From CAZHCA01 sp964530825 (lineage in GTDB: Bacteria > Bacteroidota > Bacteroidia > Chitinophagales > Saprospiraceae): 64,000 nucleotides of DNA. The DNA is taken from contig CAZHCA010000014.1 of the NCBI GenBank assembly GCA_964530825.1, positions 38,013 through 102,012 on the forward strand, written 5' to 3'. A program made the translations under genes and the position numbers. Position 1 is the first letter of the stretch, and every line of letters starts with the position of its first letter. A model generated the notes under the pieces. It saw only the letters and a list, made by a program, of their open reading frames with translations. It was not told the DNA's origin and did no database searches. Positions 20,236 through 29,089 of the stretch are shown here, piece after piece.

Positions 20236-21297
20236 ATGGACAGAGGTATTTCAAAATCCTTTGGGGATCGCATCATCGATTTTTTGACGAACCGTGGTGT
20301 CTACCACGTTTTGTTTTGGCTGGCGCTACTGCTCATCCTTACCGTACTGGAGGGAACCGATCAGGGGCTTTGGTTTACCCTGACCAATGAGCTGATCAAT
20401 CTTTTCTTTTACGGTATTATCGTTTACTTCAATCTGTTTTACCTCATCCCCAATTACCTGAACCAAAAGCGCTTTCTAACCTATGGTGTACTTTTGGTGC
20501 TGTCGGCCATTATCATTACTCCGCTAAAGGTGTTGGTGATGTATTTCAAGTTCACCGGCGACTCAAGCCTCCAGGCCGAACTCTTGCACAACCAACATGC
20601 CTATTTCTTGATCACGTTCCTGATCGCTGGCGCTTCTACCCTATTTAAAATCGTTACCGATTGGTTGCGTTACCTGCGAGAAAAACAAGAAATCGAAACC
20701 GAGACTATGCAGACTGAGCTGCGTTTCCTCAAGTCGCAGATCAACCCCCATTTTTTATTTAACACCTTAAATAACCTCTACGCCTTAACTTTAAAAAAGG
20801 ACGACCGTGCGCCGGAAATTGTGATCAAACTATCGGAAATGATGCGCTACATGCTATACGAGTGTAACGAGAAAAAAGTGCTGCTTCGTAAAGAGGTACA
20901 TTACCTAAAAAACTACATTGATCTGGAGCAACTTCGCCAGGGTAAAAATGTAGACGTTAACTTTACTGTACGAGGACATATTACCGACCAAAAAGTAGCG
21001 CCCTTGCTATTTATTACCTTCCTGGAAAACAGTTTTAAGCATGGGCTCAATAACCAACTTGATCATGGGTTTGTAAATATTGAAATTACGGTCGACGGCA
21101 AGGATCTTCATTTTTTTATAGAAAACAGTAAGCCGGCAAGTATCGACCAACCCCGCAATCCGAATCGGCGGTCGGGCGGTATCGGGCTAGTCAATGTGCA
21201 CCGCCGACTTAACTTGCTTTATCCGCAGCGCTACGAGATGCGCATCGATGATACCCCAAATACGTACGCAGTAGATTTATCCTTAGAACTCGATTAA
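20236..21297 (+). CDS. LytS/YehU-type sensor histidine kinase
   Basis: A 353-residue inner-membrane kinase. Four hydrophobic helices occupy about residues 18-140, joined by very short loops, so the signal is probably sensed within or at the membrane. A coiled coil follows (LREKQEIETETMQTELRFLK), then the His_kinase box QINPHFLFNTLNNLYAL with phospho-acceptor H172, and a HATPase domain with FLENSFKHG and GGIGLVNVHRRL. It belongs to the LytS class that pairs with LytTR regulators, and such a regulator begins 11 bp downstream. A TTG at 20191-20193 and TACTTGCG at 20216-20223 could form a loose promoter. Confidence 0.92.
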   Translation: MDRGISKSFGDRIIDFLTNRGVYHVLFWLALLLILTVLEGTDQGLWFTLTNELINLFFYGIIVYFNLFYLIPNYLNQKRFLTYGVLLVLSAIIITPLKVLVMYFKFTGDSSLQAELLHNQHAYFLITFLIAGASTLFKIVTDWLRYLREKQEIETETMQTELRFLKSQINPHFLFNTLNNLYALTLKKDDRAPEIVIKLSEMMRYMLYECNEKKVLLRKEVHYLKNYIDLEQLRQGKNVDVNFTVRGHITDQKVAPLLFITFLENSFKHGLNNQLDHGFVNIEITVDGKDLHFFIENSKPASIDQPRNPNRRSGGIGLVNVHRRLNLLYPQRYEMRIDDTPNTYAVDLSLELD

Positions 21298-21308
21298 AAA
21301 CAACATTT

Positions 21309-22055
21309 ATGGTCAATGTAATCATTGTCGACGACGAACCTTTAGCACAAGACGTGCTAGAGACTTACATCGCAAAAATACCTGAACTTAAATTGGTCGC
21401 CAAATGCAGCAATGCCCTGGAAGCCAATGAAGCGCTCAAACAGGACGAAATTGATTTGATGTTTCTCGACATCCAGATGCCCCAATTGACCGGCATTGAC
21501 TTTCTTAAGACGCTGGTCAAACCGCCCCTGGTCATCTTCACCACGGCCTACCCCAATTATGCAATTGAAGGTTTTGAACTCAATGCCCTCGACTATTTGC
21601 TCAAACCCATTTCCCTCGAGCGCTTTATGAAGGCCGTCAACAAGGCTTTGGAGCAAATCGAATTGCAAAACCGCGAAGGCGGCATTACGGGAGCTGCTAG
21701 TGGGCCCTCCGTAGCCGAGGAGGATCCGGATTTTATCTTCGTAAAGGCAGATAAAAAACTGGTCAAAATCAATTATGATGATATTCTCTACATTGAGGGG
21801 TTGAAAGACTATGTCATCATCCGAATGGACGAATCGCGGGTAATTACTTTGCAAACCATGAAAAGCCTTGAAGATAAGCTCCCTTCCGATCGATTTAAGC
21901 GTATACACCGCAGCTACATCATTAACCTGGACCGTATCAACGCCATTGTGGGCAACATGGTAGAAGTGTTGGAGAAAAAGCAGGCCAAGCACTTGCCCAT
22001 CGGAAAAAATTACCGCGAGGAGTTATTGGAGATCGTCAATAAGAACCGGTTGTAG
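21309..22055 (+). CDS. LytTR-family response regulator
   Basis: A 248-residue regulator. The receiver (about 1-120) has the acidic pair VDDEP, phospho-acceptor Asp54 in MFLDIQMP, TTAYPNY and the conserved Lys in YLLKPISLERF. A Gly/Ala/Ser linker (about 125-138) leads to a LytTR DNA-binding domain (about 140-245) with DILYIEGLKDYVIIR, MKSLEDKLP and RIHRSYIINLDRI. It is the likely partner of the upstream LytS-type kinase (11-bp gap). The regulated genes cannot be deduced; no LytTR-type direct repeat stood out nearby. Confidence 0.93.
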   Translation: MVNVIIVDDEPLAQDVLETYIAKIPELKLVAKCSNALEANEALKQDEIDLMFLDIQMPQLTGIDFLKTLVKPPLVIFTTAYPNYAIEGFELNALDYLLKPISLERFMKAVNKALEQIELQNREGGITGAASGPSVAEEDPDFIFVKADKKLVKINYDDILYIEGLKDYVIIRMDESRVITLQTMKSLEDKLPSDRFKRIHRSYIINLDRINAIVGNMVEVLEKKQAKHLPIGKNYREELLEIVNKNRL

Positions 22056-22112
22056 AGAGACCGCTTACTTCGGCTGCACTCTGTAAGCTGGAGAGGGGTA
22101 ATCATTTTGGGG

Positions 22113-22991
22113 TTACCGCACGTAGTGATTTAAAATTCGTTCTACCGTGGGGAGGTATCCTTGTCCGAATAGATTGACGTGTACCAACAGATAGTACAAT
22201 TGGTACAGTTCGACGCGTTCTTCGAAGCCCGGCGTTAGTGGATAGACTTCCTGGTAGGTTTGGTAGAAAGCTTTGCCGAACTGCCCGAATAGCATGCTCA
22301 TACCTAGATCGAGTTCGCGGTGGGCGAAGGCCACGGCCGGATCAATCAAGACGGCCTCGCCTTCTGGAGTCGCAAAGATATTCCCACTCCACAAGTCACC
22401 GTGGATGAGAGCGGGTGGTTCGTTCGGAAGTAGATCCGTCGATTGCCGGTACAGTTTATCGAGTTGCCGGAGGTGGTGGTCATGCAGCAACCCTCGGTCG
22501 GCAGCCATTTTTGCCTGTGGCTGCAAGCGCTCGCGCACGTAGAAGGTAGGAAAATCTGGAGCGGGCCGATTGGATTGAGTTAGGGTGCCAATAAAGTTGT
22601 CGGTGTCCAGGCCAAATTGTTCGCGGGTATGCTGGTGAATAAGCGCCAGGCCATGTCCAAGCTTTCGCCATTCGGCGGCCGACGGCCGGGTTTCTTCCAG
22701 GTATTCAAGCAGAAGGAAAGCCCCATCGGCAGTAGACTCAACGGCTATCACATCGGGGATTTTCAGGGCGCTGGGTGTGCGCAAAAGTTGTAATCCATGC
22801 ACCTCGGCACGCAACATAGCCTCAGCCTGACCGGATAGATTGAACTTGAGAAAGAACCGCTCCCCATTTTCAGTTATTAACAGCCGAGCTTCATTGATAT
22901 CACCTCCGCTAAGGCTAGACACGCGAAGTGAACCGGTGGAAAGAATTTCCTGACAACGCTGAAAAATAACGGGGGGCAGCAAGGAGAACAT
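22113..22991 (-). CDS. Fructosamine kinase family protein
   Basis: A 292-residue protein of the aminoglycoside-phosphotransferase superfamily, fructosamine-kinase branch. The N-lobe has FFLKFNLSGQAEAMLRAEVHGLQLL (Lys and Glu pair), and the catalytic loop reads HGDLWSGN, followed by the metal-binding VLIDPAVAFAHRELDLGM. Family members phosphorylate ketoamines on glycated proteins or free sugars, starting deglycation. A conserved minus-strand motif and a strong hairpin with a T-run end about 15 bp before the ATG, so expression may be insulated or attenuated at that point (see the unit at 23005-23072). Confidence 0.88.
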   Translation of the reverse strand: MFSLLPPVIFQRCQEILSTGSLRVSSLSGGDINEARLLITENGERFFLKFNLSGQAEAMLRAEVHGLQLLRTPSALKIPDVIAVESTADGAFLLLEYLEETRPSAAEWRKLGHGLALIHQHTREQFGLDTDNFIGTLTQSNRPAPDFPTFYVRERLQPQAKMAADRGLLHDHHLRQLDKLYRQSTDLLPNEPPALIHGDLWSGNIFATPEGEAVLIDPAVAFAHRELDLGMSMLFGQFGKAFYQTYQEVYPLTPGFEERVELYQLYYLLVHVNLFGQGYLPTVERILNHYVR

Positions 22992-23004
22992 AAAAAGTAG
23001 TACC

Positions 23005-23072
23005 TAAAAGTAAAAAGCCGTCTCCACAGATGGAAACGGCTCAGCACAATAAATTATAATCCCATGAACATA
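23005..23072 (-). terminator. Motif-terminator unit 1
   Basis: On the minus strand the order is motif (23051-23072, containing ATGGGATTATAA), 9 bp, then a hairpin with arms AGCCGTTTCCA and TGGAGACGGCT around TCTG, then TTTTACTTTT. The hairpin and T-run make a good intrinsic terminator. It sits directly before the fructosamine-kinase-like gene. Confidence 0.7.
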
Positions 23073-23139
23073 TCCAAAAGAATAAGTTGTCGAGGCTAAT
23101 ACTTCTTACATCTTCTAATCAAGCGAAATCATTTAACAT

Positions 23140-23262
23140 ACCAAAAGAACAAGTCGTCCTAACCAAGAGTGGGACGACCCGCTCTTAACAAATCATAATC
23201 CCATGAATGTATTTTTTATAATAAGCCTTGCGGCTTTTTCTAAGCTACCTTTATTGCCTTTG
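23140..23262 (-). ncRNA. Candidate small RNA containing unit 2
   Basis: A transcript from the promoter at 23270-23300 to the unit 2 terminator would be about 120 nt. It would contain a short hairpin with a GCAA loop (AGCC-GCAA-GGCT, 23223-23234), the shared motif, and the terminator. No open frame longer than four codons starts at the motif ATG. This is an inference from promoter, motif and terminator order. Confidence 0.35.
23143..23211 (-). terminator. Motif-terminator unit 2
   Basis: Motif at 23190-23211 (ATGGGATTATGA on the minus strand), then a hairpin with arms GTCGTCC and GGACGAC and the tail TTGTTCTTTT. A competing pairing exists: AAGAGCGGG upstream can pair with the loop segment CCACTCTT, so two exclusive folds are possible. 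Confidence 0.55.
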
Positions 23263-23269
23263 CATACTA

Positions 23270-23300
23270 CAAATATTCTCATTCTCTGGAGATAATACAA
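23270..23300 (-). promoter_or_regulatory. Candidate promoter for unit 2 transcript
   Basis: On the minus strand: TTG preceded by a T-run, exactly 20 bp, then AATATTTG, which differs from TAnnTTTG at one position. The spacing equals that of the other promoters found in this window. Confidence 0.45.
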
Positions 23301-23469
23301 AAACAAAAATCAGCTAATGTGAATAAATTGTTAAAATAAAAAATTTACTAAATACCTCATTGCGTGGCATTTAGTAAAAAAAGTCAAAAGTTTTGTGAAA
23401 AAAAGCTTAACAAACTCGATTAAATCCGGGTAAAAAACGGCGATGGTGAGGCACCCATCCGGTAGCTAT

Positions 23470-23530
23470 AAAAAAAGAAAGCCGCACCGAAGCGCGACTC
23501 ACCAGCAATGATTATAATTCCACGAATGTA
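23470..23530 (-). terminator. Motif-terminator unit 3
   Basis: Motif at 23509-23530 (GTGGAATTATAA on the minus strand), then a hairpin with arms GTCGCGC and GTGCGGC closed by a TTCG loop, followed by TTTCTTTTTTT. This is the strongest intrinsic terminator in the region. It lies about 130 bp behind the stop of the T9SS gene on the same strand and could end that transcript. Confidence 0.75.
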
Positions 23531-23660
23531 GATGCAAAACAACGATTTACATCTAGACTAGCGATGTTACATCATTTTTTCAATAATAAAAAATATTTCA
23601 CTGTTTTTTCCTTCTGCGATTACAATGAGCAGCATGAGGTCACTTCACCGGACCCGCTCT

Positions 23661-26171
23661 CTATTTTACGATCTCAATTTTCTTATTGATCACGCCGGTA
23701 TCGGTATTTACCGACAGGATATAAACCCCAGTAGGCATGTTGCTCACGTTAAGGCGCGTCTCCCGGGCTTCCACCTGACGTACATCCAGCATTTGTTGCC
23801 CGGTCAAGTTGTACAGCGTAGCGTCTTGAATATGCTGTCCACCGTTTAGGTATAGATTCAAATAATCAGCGGTTGGGTTAGGGAAGACCTTCAGCTTAAG
23901 CGGATCGTTCAGTTCTTCCAGAGTCGGTTCGTTATTGAGCTGGATGATCAACTGCGTTGGTTTTACCCGAACACCAAAATTTTGGCCGCCACTAGTACCG
24001 ACGATAGCCTCATTACCACCCAACGGGATCGCGATTTGCTGAGGACCATCGTCACCGCCCGGGATGAAGCCATTGATATCATCTGAGATGACAAACCGGG
24101 CTGTAGCTACCTTACCACGTCCATTTATGGCAATGCCGTTGGTGCGGGTAAAGCCCACTTCTACCTCACCGTCCAGATTATTGCGTGTCATATGCAGTAC
24201 GGGCGAGCCATAAGTAAGCCAGGAGTTGGCATCAAATTTCACTTCCACCGTTTCCGGCACGAAGACCTCTGGATTATACTCGAAGGGAAAAGTGAATCCG
24301 TAGATATCGAGTAGGGCTTCCGTTTCACTGCCCATGATGATATCCAGTTCCACCATATCGCCGGGTTCTACGAAAATATCCCCCTGGAGAGTGATTTCGT
24401 AATCGTAGCGCGGCACTTTCACGGCTGCCAGCGAGTGCGTATTTCCATAAAATTTACGGATGGCTAGGGTATCCAGGGCGGTAATCACTGAATCGCCGTT
24501 GGTGTCGGCGTATTTCAGTCCGGCCAACTGTTGGCCGGACTGCGGATTGACCCAATCATCACCGTACTGGCCATACCACAATTCCAGGGTAGCTTCATCA
24601 CGTGGCGTACCTACTTCGCCCATATAAAGTCCGAGTGGCAGTATATCCGCCATGTTGACGATACCGTCCATATTAGTATCTCCAGCCCAGATACAATCAT
24701 CGAAGCACAAAGGTTCTTGACCATCTCCAATATCCAGGATATCCACTTCTACCTTCAAGTCCATTTGGTACTGGCAACGGCCTGTAGTATAATTGGGAAT
24801 GCAGTAGGTCAATTCAAATTCATCAGTACCACTACTGATAGATTGGTCAGGAAGATACAGCAGGATATTAAATCCAGAAATATTTCGACCATATATAGTT
24901 GTATCTCGGAAGCCTTCCAGAAAAACGACTTCCCCCAATTTGGGTTGTGCGTTTACTTCAAAATTGAAATTGGAGATGGGTACACCATAACCAATCACCA
25001 AAGGGGTTATTTTGGGAGTACTCATCCTGAATTTAGTAGAAACCGGTTCGAAGTTACTCACGTAGACGAAAACGGTGCCCGTCTCGGGCTCACCAGCACA
25101 ACCTGGAGGGAAAGCCCGGTAGGTAAACACATCTACCCCTTGAAATCCAGGGGGTGCACTGTAGGTGAACCAACCTGAACCATTAGACTCTACAGTACCG
25201 AACTGGGGCTGACTGGTCTGGGTAACACAACCGGCCTGCGCCCCGTATAGGTCGTTATCCAAAACATTAAACTCCCAGAAATCGCCTGGGGTCAAAAACA
25301 CCTCGTCGTCTTCAACGAAGGTATTGCGCTGGATGTCGATTACATTCACGACCACTGCTTTTGCGGCTCCCATATAGTCGAAGGCCATGAAATCTTGCCC
25401 TACAAAGTCCGGATCGGGAGTATACATTGGCAAGCTGCCGGAATCATCAAAATCACCATTTTCGGGACCCTGTTCCAGCGTATAAGCTTCAGGCGCATAG
25501 ATAGGTATGGCCGTATTTTTTTCGGTAAAAACCTGGATGGTATCGGAGTTCATCGCTTGCTCGCCCAGCACCGAGATACTTACCGTGCCCTGATCACAAC
25601 TGCCAAGGGAATCGCAGACTACGTAGCTAAAATAGGTGAGCCCCTCGAAGCCAGGAGCAGGAACGAAGGAGATCATCTGTGTTCCCGGGTCGATGCTTAC
25701 ATCGCCCGAGTTGGCGAGCGGTACTCGCTGAATTTCGATGAATCCACTACTGCTGAAGTCATTGGCCAGCACGTCCAGGTCGATAGGCTGATCTACTGCA
25801 GTGGAGGCAAAATCGGGTCGCGCTTCTACTTTTGATGGAATTACGTTAATTTTATAGGCAATGATCTCTCGACAGCAAGGGGCAGTAGATACTTCGAGGC
25901 GGAACTCGTCTTCGCCGATAAAGAATGGATTGGGAGTATACGTTACGGAATGGCTATATTTTTTGTCAATTTTCCCTACACTAACGGGATTGGATAACGT
26001 GCCATTCTCCGGTAATAACCTAACTTCGGGATTTCGAGGATCGGAAACAAAAGTTATCGTGGTATCCTGATCCTGATAAAGGGTAATATTAAAGATATTC
26101 TGAGCCTGTAAACAACTGACTCCGAGCAATATCAATACCGTTAAACAGCTCCTGGGTAAAGATACATTCAT
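23661..26171 (-). CDS. T9SS-secreted protein with Ig-like repeats, dockerin-like and cohesin-like regions
   Basis: An 836-residue exported protein with a signal peptide ending LQAQ. Residues about 30-480 contain tandem cadherin/Ig-like modules (DVLANDFSSSGFIEIQRVP, NVLDNDLYGAQ, PGFQGVDVFTYRAF). Two calcium-loop segments follow, GDTNMDGIVNMADILPLG (about 494) and ADTNGDSVITALDTLAIRKF (about 557), spaced like a dockerin. Residues about 580-705 resemble a cohesin-type beta domain. A type A T9SS sorting domain ends the protein (LKVFPNPTADYLNLYL, MPTGVYILSV, KKIEIVK). Such proteins are surface-displayed and may bind glycans or scaffold partners; no enzyme motif is visible. Confidence 0.85.
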   Translation of the reverse strand: MNVSLPRSCLTVLILLGVSCLQAQNIFNITLYQDQDTTITFVSDPRNPEVRLLPENGTLSNPVSVGKIDKKYSHSVTYTPNPFFIGEDEFRLEVSTAPCCREIIAYKINVIPSKVEARPDFASTAVDQPIDLDVLANDFSSSGFIEIQRVPLANSGDVSIDPGTQMISFVPAPGFEGLTYFSYVVCDSLGSCDQGTVSISVLGEQAMNSDTIQVFTEKNTAIPIYAPEAYTLEQGPENGDFDDSGSLPMYTPDPDFVGQDFMAFDYMGAAKAVVVNVIDIQRNTFVEDDEVFLTPGDFWEFNVLDNDLYGAQAGCVTQTSQPQFGTVESNGSGWFTYSAPPGFQGVDVFTYRAFPPGCAGEPETGTVFVYVSNFEPVSTKFRMSTPKITPLVIGYGVPISNFNFEVNAQPKLGEVVFLEGFRDTTIYGRNISGFNILLYLPDQSISSGTDEFELTYCIPNYTTGRCQYQMDLKVEVDILDIGDGQEPLCFDDCIWAGDTNMDGIVNMADILPLGLYMGEVGTPRDEATLELWYGQYGDDWVNPQSGQQLAGLKYADTNGDSVITALDTLAIRKFYGNTHSLAAVKVPRYDYEITLQGDIFVEPGDMVELDIIMGSETEALLDIYGFTFPFEYNPEVFVPETVEVKFDANSWLTYGSPVLHMTRNNLDGEVEVGFTRTNGIAINGRGKVATARFVISDDINGFIPGGDDGPQQIAIPLGGNEAIVGTSGGQNFGVRVKPTQLIIQLNNEPTLEELNDPLKLKVFPNPTADYLNLYLNGGQHIQDATLYNLTGQQMLDVRQVEARETRLNVSNMPTGVYILSVNTDTGVINKKIEIVK

Positions 26172-26203
26172 GGTTAGTGGATTTAATCATTGCCTATCTG
26201 CTG

Positions 26204-26234
26204 GAAAGATACGACAAATCTTTAAAGTGTACAA
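26204..26234 (-). promoter_or_regulatory. Promoter of the Ig/dockerin-like T9SS gene
   Basis: On the minus strand TTG (26232-26234), a 20-bp spacer and TATCTTTC (26204-26211; seven of eight to TAnnTTTG) precede the ATG at 26171 by about 33 bp. Confidence 0.5.
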
Positions 26235-26353
26235 TAAATTTTAAGTGCCTTTAAGCGTTATGTACGGTGGAAATACCCTAAAAGGTTATGCCCACAAATG
26301 GCCACATATAAACTAAAAAGCAACTATCAGAATTACTACAAATCCAAGATCCC

Positions 26354-27799
26354 ATGCGTGACTCTCGTTTATATCAGATCCTGCAGGCTTTAAATTCTTG
26401 GGAAATTAACCGCCTGCGCAAGTATCTGTGCTCCCCTTATTTTAACAAGAATGAAAAAATCGTTCAGCTCTTCGAGTTACTGGTAAAAGACCTAAAAGCC
26501 AATGGCTCATCCACGGGCCTCACTAAGGAAAGAGCCTGGCAAAAAATGGAACCAGGGCAAGCCTTCGACGATGTTCGATTCCGAAAGTATGTGTCGGATT
26601 TAATTAAGCTTACCGAGGGGTTCTTGGCGCAGGAATCCTATGAAAAAAACAGCGTTCGAAAATATTTAGACCTGGTAGATGCATTGCGGGAACGAAAAGT
26701 AGAGGGGCACTACCAAACCTCAATGCGCAAAACGCTCCAGGCACTCGAAAAAGAGCCCACCCGGTCCTCCGATCACTATCTGCAGAAATATCTGATTGAA
26801 CGATCCTATTATCAATTGTTTGACTTAGAAATCAAACGGGCAGAGAAGAGTAACGTAGAGGAGATTTCCAAAAATCTGGATTTCTTTTACATTGCTGAAA
26901 AACTGAAATATTATATCTCTATCCTTACCCAGCAGACTTTTGTCACCCACCAATATGAAATCTATTTAATTGAGGAGATTCAGAAGTTCTTACAGAAAGG
27001 TCATCTGCAAGAGGAGGAAATACCTCCAATTGCGGTCTATCACGCCATTCTCCAATTATTTTTAGAGCCCGATGAAGAAAGGCATTATTATAAACTAAAA
27101 AACTTATTGAACCAGTACGGTTTATTATTTCCGCAATACGAGGCTAAAGATATATTGTACATGTCGGCGCAAAATTATTGTATTCGGAAAATCAATTCAG
27201 GCAACCAACAGTTTTTAAATGAATTATTTCTACTCTATAAAGATCTACTGGAAAAAGAAATTATCATTGTAGAGGGAGAAATCTCTCCTTGGTATTTTCG
27301 CAACATCGTTACGGTAGGGCTGCGGGCGGATAAATGTGACTGGACAGAAAGCTTTGTCAAAAACTACAGCTCCAAGCTGGCCATTGAATACAGAGAAAAT
27401 GCAACTTCCTTTAATCTGGCCCAAGTATACTTTTACAAAAAAGAATATGAAAAAGTAATTGAGTTGCTACAATTCGTTGAATACGATGACCCCTCCTACA
27501 ACCTCAACTCTAAAGCCATGCTGGTGGCTACCTATTACGAGACGGATGAAATTGATCCTTTATTCTCCCTGCTCGACACTTTCCGGGCGTATCTAAACCG
27601 CAATAAAAGTATACCTGAAGCTAAAAAAACCAGCTTTAAAAATTTCATTAAATACACCAAGAAGATCGCAAACCACGACGGAAATGCAAATTCTATTAAA
27701 AAAATCAAAGATGAAATTGAAAAAAACAACAATATAGCTTCGCAAGCATGGCTCCTCCAAAAAATTGCCGAGCTAGAGGGAAAGGTGGCCTCAACCTAA
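26354..27799 (+). CDS. Helical protein of unknown function
   Basis: A 481-residue soluble protein with no signal peptide or membrane segment. It begins RLYQILQALNSWEINRLRKYLCSPYFNKNEK and is almost entirely helical and charged, with aromatic and Lys/Glu-rich repeats; the second half has TPR-like spacing (FNLAQVYFYKKEYEKVIELL). I do not recognise a named family, though similar proteins appear scattered in Saprospiria-like genomes. Codon use is more AT-rich than in the neighbours, with runs of AAA and TTA, which may hint at a different origin or low expression. It stands alone: the T9SS gene upstream is divergent and the gene downstream is convergent, 14 bp away. Confidence 0.75.
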   Translation: MRDSRLYQILQALNSWEINRLRKYLCSPYFNKNEKIVQLFELLVKDLKANGSSTGLTKERAWQKMEPGQAFDDVRFRKYVSDLIKLTEGFLAQESYEKNSVRKYLDLVDALRERKVEGHYQTSMRKTLQALEKEPTRSSDHYLQKYLIERSYYQLFDLEIKRAEKSNVEEISKNLDFFYIAEKLKYYISILTQQTFVTHQYEIYLIEEIQKFLQKGHLQEEEIPPIAVYHAILQLFLEPDEERHYYKLKNLLNQYGLLFPQYEAKDILYMSAQNYCIRKINSGNQQFLNELFLLYKDLLEKEIIIVEGEISPWYFRNIVTVGLRADKCDWTESFVKNYSSKLAIEYRENATSFNLAQVYFYKKEYEKVIELLQFVEYDDPSYNLNSKAMLVATYYETDEIDPLFSLLDTFRAYLNRNKSIPEAKKTSFKNFIKYTKKIANHDGNANSIKKIKDEIEKNNNIASQAWLLQKIAELEGKVAST

Positions 27800-27813
27800 C
27801 AAGCGCTGCAGCT

Positions 27814-29034
27814 TTACTCACTGCGCACCAGGGGCTGCCCCCAGCGTCCCTGCAGGGTTTCTATTACCACCCAATAAACGCCGACGGGGACTTGCGATAA
27901 ATCGAGGTCTACCGCCCGGTCCAGGGGCCCACTAATAACCTGCCCGGAATTATTTAAAACGGTCACGGTGTAATTGGCTGGTCTGTCGTGCCGGGGCATT
28001 ATTCGCACTGGCCCTTGCGTGGGATTGGGAAAAATCGTCCAACTGGAAACTTCAGGTGCACTTAATTGCTCTGTGCTGGTAGGTAGCGCCGAGTGCCCTA
28101 ACAGGTATTCCCACACGGGCCGCAGCGTGGGCTGTCCGGTTTCGTCACGCGGGGTGAATTGATCAGCGCAAGGTGCATTGTGAAAGAAGCGCTCGACCGG
28201 AAAAGTGTCAATGGGTAGCGCGGTGACCAAAGCGTGGGTATTTTGATAAGGCGGAGCCAAAGTATCTACTGATAGAATGGGCCCCTGATCCAGCACGCCC
28301 AGATCGGCCCAGGTTGCTGGTATATTTTGGAAAATAGCTGCATCACCAATATGAATAAACCCATAATAGGCACTAGCGGGAGTAGCCCCGGCCTGCTGAA
28401 TCCATTCTGCAGTCCGGCCCGGACGTAGCCAGTCGGTCCAAGCCATCATTACGGCGCGATCAACCCGGAAATTTTTCGCGGCAAAGGCGGCATGTCCACC
28501 GCCCTGAGAGTGCCCGGCCGTGACCACCTGCGACCACTCCACCTGTCCGCCCTCTAATAAGAAGCGCCCCCACCCTTGCTCAGGGTAATGGCGCTCTAGG
28601 TAAGCGAGTAAACGGCTTAGCCGGTTTACGATGCTATTGGGAAAGTTAACGTCCAACGCAGCATGGCTATCCGAGCCAAACCAGATCTCTGCCCGGGCGC
28701 GCCCGTGACAAGTAATATCCGTAACGCCGGGGCAAACTTCCAGATTGATAGATCGGTCATTCTGATAGTCTAAACCAATGACGTAGTACCCTAAGCGTGC
28801 GCCGGTCTGCAGAAATAAACGGTAATCTTTCCCCTTGGCATTGGTGCCCGGGAAAAAAACCAGCAGTTTATTTTGCGGCGTGACTGCGGTGTCGAGGTAA
28901 ATCCAGTGGAAACTGTTGCTGCCGTCAATTAGTGGATCGGTATCAGCCGGAAGGATCTGGTATTCCAGCCACTGTGCTTTTGCAAGAGATCCAACCGATA
29001 GTAGGATCAGGATCATCCAGTAAAAATGGTTCAT
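27814..29034 (-). CDS. Secreted alpha/beta-hydrolase-like protein with T9SS sorting domain
   Basis: A 406-residue exported protein with a signal peptide ending AKAQ. The core resembles a BPSS1187-type alpha/beta hydrolase: FFPGTNAKGKDYRLFLQTGA near the N-terminus and the nucleophile elbow GHSQGGGHAAFAAK near residue 173, with a likely acid in the WTDWL region and a His towards residue 255 (QNTHALV). A type A T9SS domain follows (SSWTIFPNPTQGPVRI, QVPVGVYWVVI). It is probably a secreted esterase or related hydrolase; the substrate is unknown. The catalytic Asp and His are guesses from spacing. It lies 55 bp behind the phosphodiesterase-like gene on the same strand. Confidence 0.78.
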   Translation of the reverse strand: MNHFYWMILILLSVGSLAKAQWLEYQILPADTDPLIDGSNSFHWIYLDTAVTPQNKLLVFFPGTNAKGKDYRLFLQTGARLGYYVIGLDYQNDRSINLEVCPGVTDITCHGRARAEIWFGSDSHAALDVNFPNSIVNRLSRLLAYLERHYPEQGWGRFLLEGGQVEWSQVVTAGHSQGGGHAAFAAKNFRVDRAVMMAWTDWLRPGRTAEWIQQAGATPASAYYGFIHIGDAAIFQNIPATWADLGVLDQGPILSVDTLAPPYQNTHALVTALPIDTFPVERFFHNAPCADQFTPRDETGQPTLRPVWEYLLGHSALPTSTEQLSAPEVSSWTIFPNPTQGPVRIMPRHDRPANYTVTVLNNSGQVISGPLDRAVDLDLSQVPVGVYWVVIETLQGRWGQPLVRSE

Positions 29035-29089
29035 GTTTTTTATGCATAGACGCCTTCCCCAACTGCAGGTTTAACCTCAGAGCAGAAAA

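Larger units (their letters stand above)
22992..23660. other. Gene-poor region with three repeated motif-terminator units
   Basis: This 669-bp gap holds no supported protein gene. It is AT-rich, especially 23200-23420. It contains three copies of a 22-bp motif, each followed on the minus strand by a hairpin and T-run, plus one minus-strand promoter candidate (23270-23300). Two stretches, 23067-23092 and 23135-23159, match at 22 positions with one gap and mark a tandem duplication about 68 bp apart. Confidence 0.7.

Noticed and set aside
23067..23280. Plus-strand mini-frames after the repeated motif (MNISKRISCRG, MNVFFIISLAAFSKL...)
   Set aside because: They are not conserved between copies and lack promoters; the terminators and motif order point to the minus strand.
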